Below are positions 11,291 through 23,593 of a DNA stretch of 64,000 bases, in pieces (the stretch's first letter is position 1; every line of letters starts with the position of its first letter). The position numbers and the translations under genes were made by a program. The DNA is from an uncultured Gammaproteobacteria bacterium. GTDB lineage: Bacteria > Pseudomonadota > Gammaproteobacteria > GCA-001735895. The stretch lies in the NCBI GenBank assembly GCA_947260025.1, contig CAMYON010000001.1:75410-139409 (forward strand), given 5' to 3'. The notes under the pieces are model-generated. The model was not told where the DNA came from. It ran no database searches and saw only the letters and a list, made by a program, of their open reading frames with translations.

Positions 11291-12630
11291 TGAGTCGCAA
11301 ATACTTCGGCACCGATGGCATTCGCGGCCGCGTTGGCCAGGCTCCGATGACGGTCGATTTCGTCATGAAGCTCGGCTGGGCCGCGGGCAAGGTGCTTTCG
11401 CAGGGTGGACGTGGCCAGATCGTTATCGGCAAGGATACGCGGGTCTCGGGTTATATGTTCGAATCCGCGCTCGAGGCCGGGCTTGCGGCGGCGGGGCTCG
11501 ACGTGTTGCTGCTCGGACCCATGCCGACGCCCGCCATTGCCTATATTACCCAGGCGCAGCGCGCCAGCGCCGGTATCGTCATCAGCGCCTCGCACAATCC
11601 GTATCACGACGATGGCGTCAAATTTTTCAGCGGCGACGGTTTCAAGCTGCCGGATGCAACCGAGGAAGCGATCGAGGCGATGCTCGAGCAGCCACTGAAA
11701 ATGGTCGAACCGGAATTGATCGGGAAGGCCAGCCGCATGGAGGACGCCAAGGGGCGCTATATCGAGTTTTGTAAAAGCTCGATTGCGTTTCAAACATCGT
11801 TGCGCGGCATGAAGCTGGTGGTCGATTGCGCCAACGGCGCCACTTACCATATCGCGCCAGCCGTATTCCGCGAGTTGGGTGCGGAAGTCATCGAGGTTGG
11901 TACCAGTCCTAACGGCATGAATATTAATGACGGGGTAGGGGCTTTGCACCCGCAGAGCATGCGCGCTCAGGTCCTGGAGAACCAGGCCGACCTCGGTATT
12001 GCCTTCGACGGCGACGGCGATCGCGTGATGATGATGGATGCGCGCGGAAACGTTAAGGATGGCGATCAGCTGCTTTACATCATCGCCAGGAGCAAGCTCA
12101 TGAACGGCGAATTGAAAGGCGGCGTGGTCGGTACGCTGATGACCAATCTGGGCTTCGAACATGCCCTGCAGGCACAGCAGATTCCTTTTCAACGCGCCGC
12201 GGTCGGGGACCGCTACGTGATGGAAAAACTGGTCGATAACGGCTGGTTCCTGGGTGGTGAATCGTCGGGCCATATCATCTGTCTCGACAAGACCACGACC
12301 GGCGACGGCATTATCGCGTCGTTACAGGTGCTGGACTGGCTGGTTAACCAGCAGCAGACGCTGACCGAGGCCTGCAGCGATGTAGAAATCTATCCCCAGA
12401 CCATGATTAACGTGCCGCTAAACCGGACGCTGGAACTGGACACCGACCCTCGCATTCAGGACGCGCTCAAATCGGCCGAGGCTGAACTCGCGGAATCGGG
12501 ACGGGTACTGTTGCGCGCCTCCGGGACCGAGCCCCTGATCCGGATCATGGTAGAAGGACAGGATGCGAACCAGGTCGAAAAAATCGCGTCTAAACTGGCG
12601 CAATCCGTCGAGCAGGCCGCCGCCGGCTAG
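11290..12630 (+). CDS. glmM: Phosphoglucosamine mutase
   Basis: [35 protein letters not shown]. Confidence 0.97.
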   Translation: MSRKYFGTDGIRGRVGQAPMTVDFVMKLGWAAGKVLSQGGRGQIVIGKDTRVSGYMFESALEAGLAAAGLDVLLLGPMPTPAIAYITQAQRASAGIVISASHNPYHDDGVKFFSGDGFKLPDATEEAIEAMLEQPLKMVEPELIGKASRMEDAKGRYIEFCKSSIAFQTSLRGMKLVVDCANGATYHIAPAVFRELGAEVIEVGTSPNGMNINDGVGALHPQSMRAQVLENQADLGIAFDGDGDRVMMMDARGNVKDGDQLLYIIARSKLMNGELKGGVVGTLMTNLGFEHALQAQQIPFQRAAVGDRYVMEKLVDNGWFLGGESSGHIICLDKTTTGDGIIASLQVLDWLVNQQQTLTEACSDVEIYPQTMINVPLNRTLELDTDPRIQDALKSAEAELAESGRVLLRASGTEPLIRIMVEGQDANQVEKIASKLAQSVEQAAAG

Positions 12631-12727
12631 CCGTGCGGCTAAAATGTGGCCAAATCGGCAATTCCGCATTGATTTCTTGAGCCGAGGTGAGTAACCTTTG
12701 GCGCCTTTTTAGCGAGCGGTAACTAAT

Positions 12728-13471
12728 ATGCGTGCTGGCCTGATAGCGGGCAACTGGAAGATGAATGGTAGCCTGCAATCCGTCACGGAACTGGTTGAGG
12801 GTATCAAGGCCGGAGATGCCGGCAAGGCAGAACTTGCGGTTTGTCCTCCGGCGGTGTTCCTGATGAAGGTTGGCGGCATGCTGGCGGATACCGACATCGC
12901 GCTCGGAGCGCAAAACGTCTGTAACCGCGATGCGGGAGCTTTTACCGGGGAAATTTCGGCGGCCATGCTGAAGGAAAGCGGTTGTCGCTATGCGATAGTC
13001 GGCCACTCGGAACGACGGTCACTTTACCTGGAATCCGATCAACTGGTAGCGGCCAGATTCGAGATGGCGGTCAAGAACGGTCTGGCGCCGATTTTATGTG
13101 TCGGTGAAACCCTGTACGAACATGAACAGGGCGTTACCGAGGCGGTGGTTGCAAAGCAAATCGATGCGGTGCTTGATGCCACCGGTATCGCTGGATTTGC
13201 GCAAGCGGTTATCGCCTATGAACCTGTATGGGCGATCGGCACGGGCCTGGTAGCCTCTCCTGAAAAGGCCCAGGCGGTACATGCATTTATTCGCGGCAAG
13301 CTCGCCGCGAGCGATAGCGGGATCGCGCAGCAGGTTCGGATTTTATACGGCGGTAGCATGAATGCTTCGAACGCGGCCGATTTGTTGTCGCAGGCAGATA
13401 TCGACGGCGGCCTGATCGGTGGGGCCTCGTTGAAGGCCGACGATTTTCTGGCTATTGCACAATCGGTATAG
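12728..13471 (+). CDS. tpiA: Triosephosphate isomerase
   Basis: AGNWKMNG, VGHSERR, AYEPVWAIGTG. Confidence 0.97.
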   Translation: MRAGLIAGNWKMNGSLQSVTELVEGIKAGDAGKAELAVCPPAVFLMKVGGMLADTDIALGAQNVCNRDAGAFTGEISAAMLKESGCRYAIVGHSERRSLYLESDQLVAARFEMAVKNGLAPILCVGETLYEHEQGVTEAVVAKQIDAVLDATGIAGFAQAVIAYEPVWAIGTGLVASPEKAQAVHAFIRGKLAASDSGIAQQVRILYGGSMNASNAADLLSQADIDGGLIGGASLKADDFLAIAQSV

Positions 13472-13479
13472 GAATATAT

Positions 13480-13872
13480 ATGGAAAACATAAACAGTATT
13501 TTATTGGTAGTGCAGGTCCTGTTGTCGATCTCGTTGATCGTGCTGATCCTGATGCAACACGGCAAGGGCGCCGACGCCGGTGCGGCCTTCGGCAGCGGTG
13601 CCTCGGCGACCGTTTTCGGTGCGCGCGGATCGGGAAATTTTCTCAGTCGAGCGACCACGATGATCGCAATATTGTTTTTTATAGTTTGTCTGTCGCTGGC
13701 CTATATATCGAGTAATCGCGTGGCCCCGGACGGCGTAACCGGCAGCGTTACCGCGCAGGAACTCGAACCGGCGCCGGCCCTGCAGGAAGGTGCCATGCAG
13801 GAAGGCGATATGCCGCCTGCCGATAACGCGGGGGAGACCGCGGCAGACTCAGATTTACCCCCGGCCGAGTAA
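13480..13872 (+). CDS. secG: Preprotein translocase subunit SecG
   Basis: LIVLILMQHGKGADAGAAFGSGASATVFGARGSGNFLSRAT. Confidence 0.95.
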   Translation: MENINSILLVVQVLLSISLIVLILMQHGKGADAGAAFGSGASATVFGARGSGNFLSRATTMIAILFFIVCLSLAYISSNRVAPDGVTGSVTAQELEPAPALQEGAMQEGDMPPADNAGETAADSDLPPAE

Positions 13873-13882
13873 CCGGGGATTT

Positions 13883-13967
13883 GCCGATGTGGTGGAATTG
13901 GTAGACACGCTATCTTGAGGGGGTAGTGGCGAAAGCTGTGCCGGTTCGAGTCCGGCCATCGGCACCA
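13883..13967 (+). tRNA. leuU: tRNA-Leu (anticodon GAG)
   Basis: 85-nt class II tRNA; acceptor GCCGATG/CATCGGC, anticodon loop TTGAGGG, T-loop GGTTCGAGTCC, encoded CCA; same position after secG as E. coli leuU. Confidence 0.95.
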
Positions 13968-13971
13968 TATT

Positions 13972-13999
13972 AAAGGACCCGGGTAATCCCGGGTCTTTG
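13972..13999 (+). terminator. Rho-independent terminator after tRNA-Leu
   Basis: AAAGGACCCGGG-TAAT-CCCGGGTCTTT hairpin. Confidence 0.75.
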
Positions 14000-14088
14000 C
14001 TGTCGGCCCCGGTACAATCCGGGCGCTGCAGGCTGACACCAGGATTATGCGATGCCTGCTATTGAATGCGCTCCGGGTTGGGGATTTC

Positions 14089-14117
14089 TTGACACTAAAT
14101 AGGTGCCACAATAGACT
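14089..14117 (+). promoter_or_regulatory. Candidate sigma70 promoter for the nuo operon
   Basis: TTGACA (14089-14094), 17-nt spacer, TAGACT (14112-14117), upstream of nuoA. Confidence 0.55.
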
Positions 14118-14165
14118 GGCGCCTCGCATCAATAGCGCAGGTTTTCCGGGGAAAGTACTCGATCC

Positions 14166-14522
14166 ATGTTAGGTAATTATCTACCGATTCTGATTTTTAT
14201 GTGCATCACCCTCGTTATGGGTTCGGTCTTCATAATACTGGGTAAACTTCTCGGTCCGTCACGACCCGATGCAGAGAAAAACTCTCCCTACGAATGCGGT
14301 TTCGAGGCATTCGAAGACAGCCGCATGAAATTCGATGTGCGCTACTACCTGGTCGCCATTCTGTTCATCATCTTCGACCTTGAAATAGCCTTCCTGTTTC
14401 CCTGGGCTATCGTGCTAGACGAGATAGGTACCTTTGGCCTGGTGGCGATGGCGGTTTTTCTCGCCGTGCTGGTCATCGGTTTCATCTTCGAATGGAAAAA
14501 AGGGGCGCTCGAATGGGAATAG
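14166..14522 (+). CDS. nuoA: NADH-quinone oxidoreductase subunit A
   Basis: [36 protein letters not shown]. Confidence 0.97.
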   Translation: MLGNYLPILIFMCITLVMGSVFIILGKLLGPSRPDAEKNSPYECGFEAFEDSRMKFDVRYYLVAILFIIFDLEIAFLFPWAIVLDEIGTFGLVAMAVFLAVLVIGFIFEWKKGALEWE

Positions 14523-14989
14523 AAGGGGTATTCGAGCAGGGTATTGTCACTACCACGGCCGACAAGCTAATCAACTGGGCGCGTACCGGGTCCATGTGGC
14601 CGATGACTTTCGGACTCGCCTGTTGCGCAGTCGAGATGATGCAGGCAGGTGCGGCGCGCTATGACCTCGATCGCTTCGGTATTATATTTCGCCCGAGCCC
14701 GCGCCAGTCAGACGTAATGATCGTGGCCGGCACGCTGGTTAACAAGATGGCGCCCGCCCTGCGCAAGGTTTACGATCAGATGGCCGAGCCGCGCTGGGTG
14801 ATTTCGATGGGATCCTGCGCCAACGGCGGCGGATACTATCATTACTCTTATTCGGTGGTGCGCGGCTGCGATCGCGTAGTGCCGGTCGACGTCTACGTGC
14901 CGGGCTGTCCGCCCACGGCGGAGGCGCTGCTCTACGGTATTTTGCAATTGCAAAATAAGATTAAACGCACCAACACCATTGCCCGCTAA
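14513..14989 (+). CDS. nuoB: NADH-quinone oxidoreductase subunit B
   Basis: [38 protein letters not shown]; start at ATG 14513. Confidence 0.97.
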   Translation: MGIEGVFEQGIVTTTADKLINWARTGSMWPMTFGLACCAVEMMQAGAARYDLDRFGIIFRPSPRQSDVMIVAGTLVNKMAPALRKVYDQMAEPRWVISMGSCANGGGYYHYSYSVVRGCDRVVPVDVYVPGCPPTAEALLYGILQLQNKIKRTNTIAR

Positions 14990-14990
14990 G

Positions 14991-15728
14991 ATGTCGAACT
15001 CCAAACAGCAACTGGCAGAGGCATTGCGCGCGGCGCTGGGCGAAAATATCGAATCAGTCGAAGTCGCGTACAACGAAGTGACTCTGGAAGTGAGCGCCGA
15101 GCAGCTGCTCGAAGTCGCCGCCCGCTTGCGCGATGACGCGCAGTTCCAGTTCCAGCAGCTGGTCGACCTCTGCGGTGTCGATTACTCGCAGTTCGGCCGC
15201 GATGAATGGCTAACCGAAGAGGCTAGCCGTGGCGGTTTCAGTCGTGGCGTCGAGGACAACGTCAGTAGCGGGCGACTGCAGTTTGGCGACGAGCTGGATT
15301 CGCTCGCGGTTCCGGGAAAACGCTTCGCCGCGGTGTATCACTTACTGTCATACGCAAACAATCAGCGCCTGCGGGTACGCGTGTTTGCCGCCGATGACGA
15401 CTTTCCGGTAATACCGACCGTGACCGGCATCTGGAGATCGGCCGACTGGTATGAACGCGAGGCTTTCGACCTGTTCGGCATACTGTTCAGCGATCATCCC
15501 GATCTGCGACGCATCCTGACCGACTATGGTTTTGTGGGGCATCCTTTCCGCAAGGACTTTCCGCTGGTCGGTCACGTCGAGATGCGCTACGACCCGGAAC
15601 GCGAGCGCGTAGTTTACGAACCGGTCTCGATAGAGCCCCGGGTGCTGGTGCCGCGTGTGAAGCGCACCGATAACCGCTACCTTATCGATGAGCCGGATAC
15701 GCCGGACGAGGCAGCGAGCGATGCCTGA
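14991..15728 (+). CDS. nuoC: NADH-quinone oxidoreductase subunit C
   Basis: [43 protein letters not shown]. Confidence 0.96.
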   Translation: MSNSKQQLAEALRAALGENIESVEVAYNEVTLEVSAEQLLEVAARLRDDAQFQFQQLVDLCGVDYSQFGRDEWLTEEASRGGFSRGVEDNVSSGRLQFGDELDSLAVPGKRFAAVYHLLSYANNQRLRVRVFAADDDFPVIPTVTGIWRSADWYEREAFDLFGILFSDHPDLRRILTDYGFVGHPFRKDFPLVGHVEMRYDPERERVVYEPVSIEPRVLVPRVKRTDNRYLIDEPDTPDEAASDA

Positions 15729-16974
15729 GATTAAAAACTACACGCTTAACTTCGGACCGCAGCACCCGGCGGCGCACGGCGTACTGCGTCTGGTGCTTGA
15801 AATGGACGGCGAAGTAATCGAACGCGCCGATCCGCATATCGGGTTACTGCATCGCGGTACCGAAAAACTCGCCGAGACCAAGCCCTATAACCAGACCATC
15901 GGCTACATGGATCGCCTCGATTACGTTTCGATGATGTGTAACGAGCATGGTTACGTGATGGCCATCGAAAAGCTGCTCGGTATCGAGATCCCGCTGCGAG
16001 CGCAGTATATCCGCGTCATGTTCGACGAAATTACCCGCATCATGAACCACTTGATGTGGATCGGTACTCACGCGCTCGACGTCGGCGCAATGACGATGTT
16101 TTTATACGCGTTTCGAGAACGCGAAGACTTGATGGATATGTACGAGGCGGTCTCGGGCGCGCGCATGCATGCGACCTATTACCGACCCGGCGGTGTGGCG
16201 CGTGACCTCCCCGACAGGATGCCGCAGTATCTCGAAAGCCGCTGGCGCAGCAAGAAAGACGCCGATCGCCTGAACGAAAATCGTCAGGGCAGTCTGCTCG
16301 ATTTCGTGGAAGACTTTACGCGCCGCTTTCCCGGTTACGTCGACGAGTACGAAACCCTGTTGACCGACAACCGTATCTGGAAACAGCGCACGGTCGGTAT
16401 CGGCGTGGTATCCGAGGAACGCGCCTATCAACTCGGATTCACCGGTCCGATGTTGCGTGGTTCCGGCGTGGAGTGGGATATTCGCAAGAAACAGCCCTAC
16501 GAGGTTTATGACCGGATGGATTTCGATATCCCGGTCGGCACCAATGGCGATTGTTACGACCGATACCTGGTGCGGATGGAAGAGATGCGTCAGTCGAACG
16601 GCATTATCAGGCAATGTATCGACTGGCTGCGCGCCAATCCCGGGCTGGTGCTAACCGACAATCACAAGGTCGCGCCGCCGCGGCGGGAAGAACTCAAGGC
16701 CGACATGGAAGGCCTGATCCATCATTTCAAACTGTTTACCGAAGGCTATACGCTGCCCGAGGGCGAGGTTTATACCAGCATCGAACACCCCAAGGGGGAG
16801 TTCGGCGTCTACCTGATTTCGGACGGCGCCAATAAGCCTTATCGCGTCAAGGTGCGCGCACCCGGGTTCGCTCACCTGTCGAGCATGAACGAAATGGCCC
16901 AGGGCCACATGCTGGCCGACGTGGTTGCGATCATCGGCACCCAGGACATCGTGTTTGGAGAGATCGACAGGTAA
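15721..16974 (+). CDS. nuoD: NADH-quinone oxidoreductase subunit D
   Basis: [23 protein letters not shown]; start at ATG 15721. Confidence 0.97.
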   Translation: MPEIKNYTLNFGPQHPAAHGVLRLVLEMDGEVIERADPHIGLLHRGTEKLAETKPYNQTIGYMDRLDYVSMMCNEHGYVMAIEKLLGIEIPLRAQYIRVMFDEITRIMNHLMWIGTHALDVGAMTMFLYAFREREDLMDMYEAVSGARMHATYYRPGGVARDLPDRMPQYLESRWRSKKDADRLNENRQGSLLDFVEDFTRRFPGYVDEYETLLTDNRIWKQRTVGIGVVSEERAYQLGFTGPMLRGSGVEWDIRKKQPYEVYDRMDFDIPVGTNGDCYDRYLVRMEEMRQSNGIIRQCIDWLRANPGLVLTDNHKVAPPRREELKADMEGLIHHFKLFTEGYTLPEGEVYTSIEHPKGEFGVYLISDGANKPYRVKVRAPGFAHLSSMNEMAQGHMLADVVAIIGTQDIVFGEIDR

Positions 16975-17480
16975 TGGCTATCGAAACCGTATCAAAAATC
17001 GATCTGCTGAGCGATCATACCCGCGCGGAAATAGACCACTGGGTGGCGCGCTTTCCGCCGGAGCACAAGCGCTCGGCCGTGCTGCAGTCGCTTTACGCGG
17101 CACAGCATCAAAACCAGGGTTTCCTGACTCCTGACCTGATGGATGCGGTCGCCGAGTACCTGGAGCTACCCGCGATCCACGTGTACGAGGTAGCGTCATT
17201 TTATTCGATATTCGAAACCAAACCGGTGGCGCGACACAATGTCGCCATTTGCACCAACATATCCTGCATGCTGATGGGGTCCCAGGGCATTGTCGATCAT
17301 GTCGAAAACAAGCTTGGCATCAAGATTGGCGAGAGCACCGAAGATGGACGGATTTACCTCAAGTGCGAGGAAGAGTGCCTGGCCGCCTGTACTGGCGGGC
17401 CGATGATGCAGGTTAATCACGTTTACCATGTAAACCTGACCCCGGAAAAGGTCGATGAAATTCTGGATGCGCTGGAGTAG
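16974..17480 (+). CDS. nuoE: NADH-quinone oxidoreductase subunit E
   Basis: 2Fe-2S motif region [10 protein letters not shown]...[17 protein letters not shown]. Confidence 0.96.
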   Translation: MAIETVSKIDLLSDHTRAEIDHWVARFPPEHKRSAVLQSLYAAQHQNQGFLTPDLMDAVAEYLELPAIHVYEVASFYSIFETKPVARHNVAICTNISCMLMGSQGIVDHVENKLGIKIGESTEDGRIYLKCEEECLAACTGGPMMQVNHVYHVNLTPEKVDEILDALE

Positions 17481-17482
17481 AG

Positions 17483-18763
17483 ATGGCTAACGAAGTTTGT
17501 TACGCAACCCTGCAGTACGACCAACCATGGTCGATGGAAACCTATCTCAAGGTCGGCGGCTACGAGGCGCTTAAAAAGATACTGCAGGACGGTATGACAG
17601 CAGAGGCCGTGATCGAGGAAGTCAAGGCTTCGGGCCTGCGCGGGCGCGGAGGCGCGGGGTTTCCGACTGGTCTCAAGTGGAGCTTCATGCCGCGCAACGC
17701 GCCCGGGCAAAAATACGTGGTCTGCAATTCGGACGAATCCGAACCCGGCACCTGCAAGGACCGCGACATACTGCGTTTCAACCCTCACGCGCTGGTCGAG
17801 GGTATGGCTATCTGCGGCTACGCCATTGGCGCTACCGTCGGCTACAACTACATGCGTGGCGAATTCATGGACGAGCCGGCACAGCGTTTCGAAACCGCGG
17901 TCAAGGAAGCCTACGCGGCAGGCTACCTCGGCAAGAATATCCTGGGCAGCGGCGTCGATTTCGATCTGTACCCGGCGCTGGGCGCCGGCGCCTATATTTG
18001 CGGTGAGGAAACCGCGCTGCTCGAATCGCTCGAAGGCAAGAAGGGGCAGCCCCGCTACAAGCCGCCGTTCCCGGCAAACTTCGGGCTTTATGGCAAGCCA
18101 ACCACGATTAACAACACCGAGTCCCTGGCCTCGACGCCGTCGATTATTCGCAACGGCGCGCTATGGTTTGCCGAGCTCGGTATTCCCAACAATGGGGGCG
18201 TAAAATGCTTTTCGGTGTCAGGGCATTTGAACAAGCCGGGCAATTTCGAAATTTCAATGGGTACGCCGTTTAAGGACCTGCTGGAGATGGCTGGCGGCGT
18301 GCGCGACGGGCATCGCCTTAAAGCGGTGATTCCCGGCGGATCCTCGGTGCCGGTGCTGCCGGGCGAGATCATGATGGAATGCACGATGGATTACGATTCG
18401 ATCTCCAAGGCGGGATCGATGCTGGGCTCGGGCGCGGTCATCGTTATGGATGAAACTACCGACATGGTGCTCGCGCTGCAGCGTATCTCGCGTTTCTACT
18501 ATTCCGAGTCCTGCGGCCAGTGCACGCCCTGCCGCGAGGGTACCGGCTGGCTTTACCGCATGCTGACGCGTATCGTCGACGGCAAGGGCCGGCCCGAAGA
18601 CATACAGCTGCTGGAAGAGGTATCGCACAAGATCGAAGGCCGGACTATTTGCGCCCTCGGCGATGCCGCGGCGATGCCAGTGTGGAGTTTCATCAAGCAC
18701 TTCCGGCATGAATTCGAATACTACGTCGAGCACAAGCGCTCGATTGTCGATAACGCGGCCTGA
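17483..18763 (+). CDS. nuoF: NADH-quinone oxidoreductase subunit F
   Basis: [35 protein letters not shown]. Confidence 0.98.
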   Translation: MANEVCYATLQYDQPWSMETYLKVGGYEALKKILQDGMTAEAVIEEVKASGLRGRGGAGFPTGLKWSFMPRNAPGQKYVVCNSDESEPGTCKDRDILRFNPHALVEGMAICGYAIGATVGYNYMRGEFMDEPAQRFETAVKEAYAAGYLGKNILGSGVDFDLYPALGAGAYICGEETALLESLEGKKGQPRYKPPFPANFGLYGKPTTINNTESLASTPSIIRNGALWFAELGIPNNGGVKCFSVSGHLNKPGNFEISMGTPFKDLLEMAGGVRDGHRLKAVIPGGSSVPVLPGEIMMECTMDYDSISKAGSMLGSGAVIVMDETTDMVLALQRISRFYYSESCGQCTPCREGTGWLYRMLTRIVDGKGRPEDIQLLEEVSHKIEGRTICALGDAAAMPVWSFIKHFRHEFEYYVEHKRSIVDNAA

Positions 18764-18781
18764 TCGGATCAACCAACTGCA

Positions 18782-21148
18782 ATGAGCGATAACATAACAA
18801 TAACCATAAACGGCCAGACGATCGAGACCCAGCCCGGGCGCCTGTTGATCGACGTGGCCGATGAAAACGATATCGTGATTCCACGGTTTTGTTACCACAA
18901 GCGACTGTCGGTCGCGGCCAACTGCCGTATGTGCCTGGTCGAAATCGAGCGCGCGCCCAAACCGATGCCGGCCTGCGCTACCCAGTGCATGGACGGCATG
19001 GTGGTGCAGACCCGCTCGCCGGGCGCGCTGGCCGCACAGAAATCGACCATGGAGTTCCTGCTGATCAACCACCCGCTCGATTGTCCGATCTGCGACCAGG
19101 GTGGCGAGTGCGAACTGCAGGACGTGGCGATGGGTTTCGGCGAAGGCATCTCGAAGTACACCGAGTCGAAACGCGTGGTGATGGACAAGAATATCGGGCC
19201 GTTGATTGCTACCGATTTCACGCGCTGTATTCACTGCACCCGCTGTGTGCGCTTCGGCGATGAAATCGCCGGCATGCCGGAACTCGGCGCCACCGGGCGC
19301 GGCGAGCACATGGAAATCGGCACCTACATCGAGAAATCGATCGTCTCCGAGTTGTCAGGCAACGTCATCGACGTCTGCCCGGTAGGCGCACTAACCGCCA
19401 AGCCTTCGCGTTACACCGCGCGGCCCTGGGAACTGACCCAGCATGCGTCGGTATCGGCGCACGACTGTGTCGGCTCCAACACCTTCGTGCACACCCGCGG
19501 CAACGAAGTTATTCGGGTGGTGCCGCGGGAGAATGAATCGATCAATGAATCCTGGATCTCGGACCGCGATCGCTTCAGCTATACCGCGGTCAAGGCCGAG
19601 CAGCGTATCACCGCACCGATGCTGCGCGACAATGGAGAACTCAGGGCGGTCGACTGGCAAACGGCGCTCGACACCGCGGCCAACCGGCTGTCCGATGCCG
19701 GCGGCAGCATTGCCGCGCTAGTCAGCCCGCAGGCAACGCTGGAAGAGCATTACCTGGCGCAGAAGCTGCTGCGTGGCCTCGGCTCTAACAGTATCGATCA
19801 TCGACTCACCCAGGTGGACTTTTCAACCCAGCAAACCAGCCCGATCATGCCCTGGCTGGGGCGTTCGCTGGAATCGCTGGAAACCCTCGACGCGGCCCTG
19901 GTCGTGGCCGGCAACCTGCGTTACGAGCAGCCGCTGTTGTCGCACCGACTGCGTAAGGCGGTGCAGAACAATGCCGCGCGGGTTTCATCGATAGGGCACC
20001 TTGGCGAACAGTACAACTTCCCGTTACAGCACGAGTTACTCGGATCGGCGGCACAGCTGGTGAGCCATCTCGCCGGGGTTGCGGTGGCGCTCGGCAACGT
20101 TAGCGGCAGGCCGCTGGGTGCGCATCTTGCCGGCCTGGTCGGCGAACTCGAAACGACCTCGCAACAGCGGGCGATCGCTCAATCCCTGTTCGATGCCGAG
20201 AACGCGGCGGTCATTGTCGGTGTGCAGGCGCTCTCTAATCCGCAGCTGTCGCTGATTCAGGAGATTTGCGAAGCGATTACCGCCAGCGCCGATGCGACGC
20301 TGGGTTACCTGTCGCTGTCGGCGAACAGCGCCGGGGCCTGCCTGGCCGGCGCCACGCCACACCGCGGGCCTGCCGGCGTGGCGCTCGACGACAGTGGCGA
20401 ACACGCCGCCGAGATCCTGTCCGCGCAACACAAGCTGCTGCTGACCTTTGCGCTCAATCCGCTGCTCGATACCAACTCGGTCAGTTCGCTCTCGGATAAC
20501 AATGAATTCGTGATCGCGGTCAGCAGCTATGACAACGACTTTATTCAGCAGCAGGCCGACCTGGTGCTGCCGCTGGCCTCGCTGGTCGAAACCTCCGGCA
20601 GCTTCGTCAACGTCGAGGGCTTGTGGCAAAGCTTCAACGGCTGCGTGCAGGCGCGTGGCGAAAGCCGCCAGGGCTGGAAGATACTGTCGGCGCTGGGACA
20701 GGTGCTGATGCCGGGCGAATTCGACTACGCAGACTCGGTCGCGGTCAGGAACGAGCTAAAGGCGCTGTGCAGCGACGTCAGCCTGAGTAACCTCTGCGGC
20801 ATTGAATCCAGCGCGAAAGCCCTGCCGCAAGACGCCGGCAAGATACAGAAGATTGGTGCGACACCGATCTATGCCAGCGACGATATGGCGCGATTGTCGA
20901 GCGCGTTGCAGGCCACGCCGCTGATGAAGCAGCAGTGCGCGGTGGTGATGAACCGGCAACAGGCGCGGGATGCGAAGCTGGAAAGCTGCGAACAGGTGCA
21001 GGTCAAGCAGGGCAAGGGTACCGCGGTGTTGCCACTGCGTATCGATGAAGGCGTCCCCGCGGGCTGCGTTTACGTGCCCAGCGGCATCGAGGCGGTCAGG
21101 CACCTGTCTACTGCCTTTGGCAAGGTGACGCTGGAGAAGGTGTCTTAA
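18782..21148 (+). CDS. nuoG: NADH-quinone oxidoreductase subunit G
   Basis: N-terminal Fe-S cluster motifs [24 protein letters not shown]; molybdopterin oxidoreductase-like C-terminus. Confidence 0.97.
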   Translation: MSDNITITINGQTIETQPGRLLIDVADENDIVIPRFCYHKRLSVAANCRMCLVEIERAPKPMPACATQCMDGMVVQTRSPGALAAQKSTMEFLLINHPLDCPICDQGGECELQDVAMGFGEGISKYTESKRVVMDKNIGPLIATDFTRCIHCTRCVRFGDEIAGMPELGATGRGEHMEIGTYIEKSIVSELSGNVIDVCPVGALTAKPSRYTARPWELTQHASVSAHDCVGSNTFVHTRGNEVIRVVPRENESINESWISDRDRFSYTAVKAEQRITAPMLRDNGELRAVDWQTALDTAANRLSDAGGSIAALVSPQATLEEHYLAQKLLRGLGSNSIDHRLTQVDFSTQQTSPIMPWLGRSLESLETLDAALVVAGNLRYEQPLLSHRLRKAVQNNAARVSSIGHLGEQYNFPLQHELLGSAAQLVSHLAGVAVALGNVSGRPLGAHLAGLVGELETTSQQRAIAQSLFDAENAAVIVGVQALSNPQLSLIQEICEAITASADATLGYLSLSANSAGACLAGATPHRGPAGVALDDSGEHAAEILSAQHKLLLTFALNPLLDTNSVSSLSDNNEFVIAVSSYDNDFIQQQADLVLPLASLVETSGSFVNVEGLWQSFNGCVQARGESRQGWKILSALGQVLMPGEFDYADSVAVRNELKALCSDVSLSNLCGIESSAKALPQDAGKIQKIGATPIYASDDMARLSSALQATPLMKQQCAVVMNRQQARDAKLESCEQVQVKQGKGTAVLPLRIDEGVPAGCVYVPSGIEAVRHLSTAFGKVTLEKVS

Positions 21149-22179
21149 TGGACCTGGCAAACGATCTCTGGAACTGGCTGCACGAGTACGTGCAGTTCAC
21201 CATTTACAGCGGCGTCAAGGCGCTCTCCATCCTGCTGCCGCTGTTTATCGTGGTCGCCTATTACACCTATGCCGAGCGCAAGGTGATCGGCTACATGCAA
21301 ATTCGCAAGGGCCCGAACCGGGTTGGCCCCAAGGGCCTGTTCCAGCCGTTTGCGGACATGTTCAAGCTGATGTTCAAGGAAATAATCATCCCGACCAATT
21401 CCAACCGCTACCTGTTTATTATCGCTCCGGTGATTACCTTTGCACCGGCGATGGCGGCCTGGGCGGTGATTCCGTTCGATGACGGCCTGGTGTTCAGCAA
21501 TATCAACGCCGGTTTGTTGTACATCCTGGCAATGACCTCGGTTGGGGTTTACGGCGTCATCATCGCCGGCTGGGCCTCGAATTCCAAGTATGCCCTGCTG
21601 GGTGCGATGCGCTCGGCGGCGCAGATCGTGGCCTATGAAATCGCAATGGGCTTCGCGCTGGTTGGCGTCTTGATGGTCGGCGGCAGCCTCAACCTGGGTG
21701 ATATCGTCAACAAGCAGGCGGGCGGTATCGGTCACTGGTTCTTTATTCCGCTGCTGCCGCTGTTTTTTGTCTACCTGATATCGGGCGTTGCCGAAACCAA
21801 TCGCGCGCCCTTCGATGTCGCCGAGGGTGAATCCGAAATCGTCGCCGGCTTCCACGTCGAATACTCGGGCATGACCTTCGCGGTATTTTTCCTCGCCGAA
21901 TACGCCAACATGATCCTGATCGCGATGCTGTGCTCGCTGATGTTTTTCGGCGGCTGGCTGAGTCCTGTTCCCGACCTGGTGGGCGACGGTATCGGCTGGC
22001 TGTTTGGCAAGACCGCGGTCTTCATGCTGCTGTTTCTGTGGTTTCGCGCCACCTTCCCGCGCTATCGCTATGACCAGATCATGCGCCTGGGCTGGAAGGT
22101 ATTGTTGCCGGTAACAATCCTTTGGCTCGTGGTCGAGGGGATTGCGGTTTATTTCAAGATCGGCCCGTGGTTCGTATAA
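21148..22179 (+). CDS. nuoH: NADH-quinone oxidoreductase subunit H
   Basis: [61 protein letters not shown]. Confidence 0.98.
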   Translation: MDLANDLWNWLHEYVQFTIYSGVKALSILLPLFIVVAYYTYAERKVIGYMQIRKGPNRVGPKGLFQPFADMFKLMFKEIIIPTNSNRYLFIIAPVITFAPAMAAWAVIPFDDGLVFSNINAGLLYILAMTSVGVYGVIIAGWASNSKYALLGAMRSAAQIVAYEIAMGFALVGVLMVGGSLNLGDIVNKQAGGIGHWFFIPLLPLFFVYLISGVAETNRAPFDVAEGESEIVAGFHVEYSGMTFAVFFLAEYANMILIAMLCSLMFFGGWLSPVPDLVGDGIGWLFGKTAVFMLLFLWFRATFPRYRYDQIMRLGWKVLLPVTILWLVVEGIAVYFKIGPWFV

Positions 22180-22183
22180 GGCT

Positions 22184-22675
22184 ATGTTTGCGAAAATACA
22201 CTACTACCTGAAAAGTTTCCTGTTTCTCGAGTTGCTCAAGGGCATGAGCGTGACCGGGCGTTATTTCTTCCGCAGAAAAGTCACCGTGCAGTACCCGGAA
22301 GAGAAAACCCCGATCAGCCCGCGCTTTCGCGGCCTGCACGCCCTGCGCCGCTACGCCAATGGCGAAGAACGCTGCATCGCCTGCAAGTTGTGCGAAGCGG
22401 TATGCCCGGCGCTGGCAATTACCATCGAGTCGGAACAGCGCGAAGACGGCACGCGCCGCACCACGCGCTACGATATCGATTTGTTCAAGTGTATTTACTG
22501 CGGGTTTTGCGAGGAAGCCTGCCCGGTCGATTCGATCGTCGAAACCAATATCTTCGAGTACCACTTCGAAAATCGTGGTGAAAACATCATGACCAAGGAA
22601 AAACTGCTCGAGATCGGGGATCGTTACGAGGCGCAGCTGGCCGCGGATCGCTCGGCGGACGCGCCTTACCGGTAA
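22184..22675 (+). CDS. nuoI: NADH-quinone oxidoreductase subunit I
   Basis: Two 4Fe-4S motifs [24 protein letters not shown]; start at ATG 22184. Confidence 0.97.
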   Translation: MFAKIHYYLKSFLFLELLKGMSVTGRYFFRRKVTVQYPEEKTPISPRFRGLHALRRYANGEERCIACKLCEAVCPALAITIESEQREDGTRRTTRYDIDLFKCIYCGFCEEACPVDSIVETNIFEYHFENRGENIMTKEKLLEIGDRYEAQLAADRSADAPYR

Positions 22676-22682
22676 AGCAACG

Positions 22683-23282
22683 ATGATAGAAACCGTCATA
22701 TTTTACGTTTTTGCAGTCTCCACGGTGATTACCGCGACCGCGGTCGTGACCGTCAGAAACCCGGTACACGCGGCGCTTTTCCTGGTGCTGACGTTCTTTA
22801 CCAGCGCCATTATCTGGCTGTCGCTGGAAGCCGAGTTTCTCGCCATCAGCCTGGTGCTGGTCTACGTCGGCGCGGTAATGGTGTTATTCATATTTGTCGT
22901 AATGATGCTGGATATCAACGTGGCGCGCCTGCGTGAGGGCTTCGTGCGCTACCTGCCACTCGGCCTGCTGGTCGCTGCGATCATGCTGGGCCTGATGTTG
23001 AGTGTCGTTACCAGCGACGTATTCGTGCTCGACCTGGCCAGCGAACCGGTGCCCAAGCCTGCCGATTACAGCAATACCAAGGCGCTGGGCGGCGTGTTGT
23101 ACACCGAGTACGTGTTCGCCTTCGAAATTGCCGCGGTCATACTGCTGGTCGCGATAATCGCCGCCATTTCGCTAACCATGCGCAAGCGCTCGCAAACCAA
23201 GTACCAGAATCCGACCGAACAAATCCGGGTGCGCAAGGCGGATCGGCTACGCGTGGTAAAGATGCCGTCGGAGGATAAGTGA
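22683..23282 (+). CDS. nuoJ: NADH-quinone oxidoreductase subunit J
   Basis: Membrane protein in nuo order; [22 protein letters not shown]. Confidence 0.95.
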   Translation: MIETVIFYVFAVSTVITATAVVTVRNPVHAALFLVLTFFTSAIIWLSLEAEFLAISLVLVYVGAVMVLFIFVVMMLDINVARLREGFVRYLPLGLLVAAIMLGLMLSVVTSDVFVLDLASEPVPKPADYSNTKALGGVLYTEYVFAFEIAAVILLVAIIAAISLTMRKRSQTKYQNPTEQIRVRKADRLRVVKMPSEDK

Positions 23283-23593
23283 TGATGACCCTGACGCTCA
23301 GTCATTACCTGATTCTCGCGGCGGTCCTGTTCAGCATTTCGATCGCCGGTATCGTCATCAACCGCAAGAATATCATCATCCTGTTGATGTCGATCGAGTT
23401 GATGTTGCTCTCGGTTAACCTGAATTTCATTGCCTTTTCGCATTACCTCGACGATCTCGCCGGCCAGGTTTTCGTGTTCTTTATTCTCACGGTCGCCGCC
23501 GCGGAGGCCGCTATCGGGCTGGCAATCCTGGTAGTGCTGTTCCGCAACAAGCGCTCGATCAACGTCGAGGATATCAAGGAGCTGAAATGGTAG
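23282..23593 (+). CDS. nuoK: NADH-quinone oxidoreductase subunit K
   Basis: [26 protein letters not shown]. Confidence 0.95.
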   Translation: MMTLTLSHYLILAAVLFSISIAGIVINRKNIIILLMSIELMLLSVNLNFIAFSHYLDDLAGQVFVFFILTVAAAEAAIGLAILVVLFRNKRSINVEDIKELKW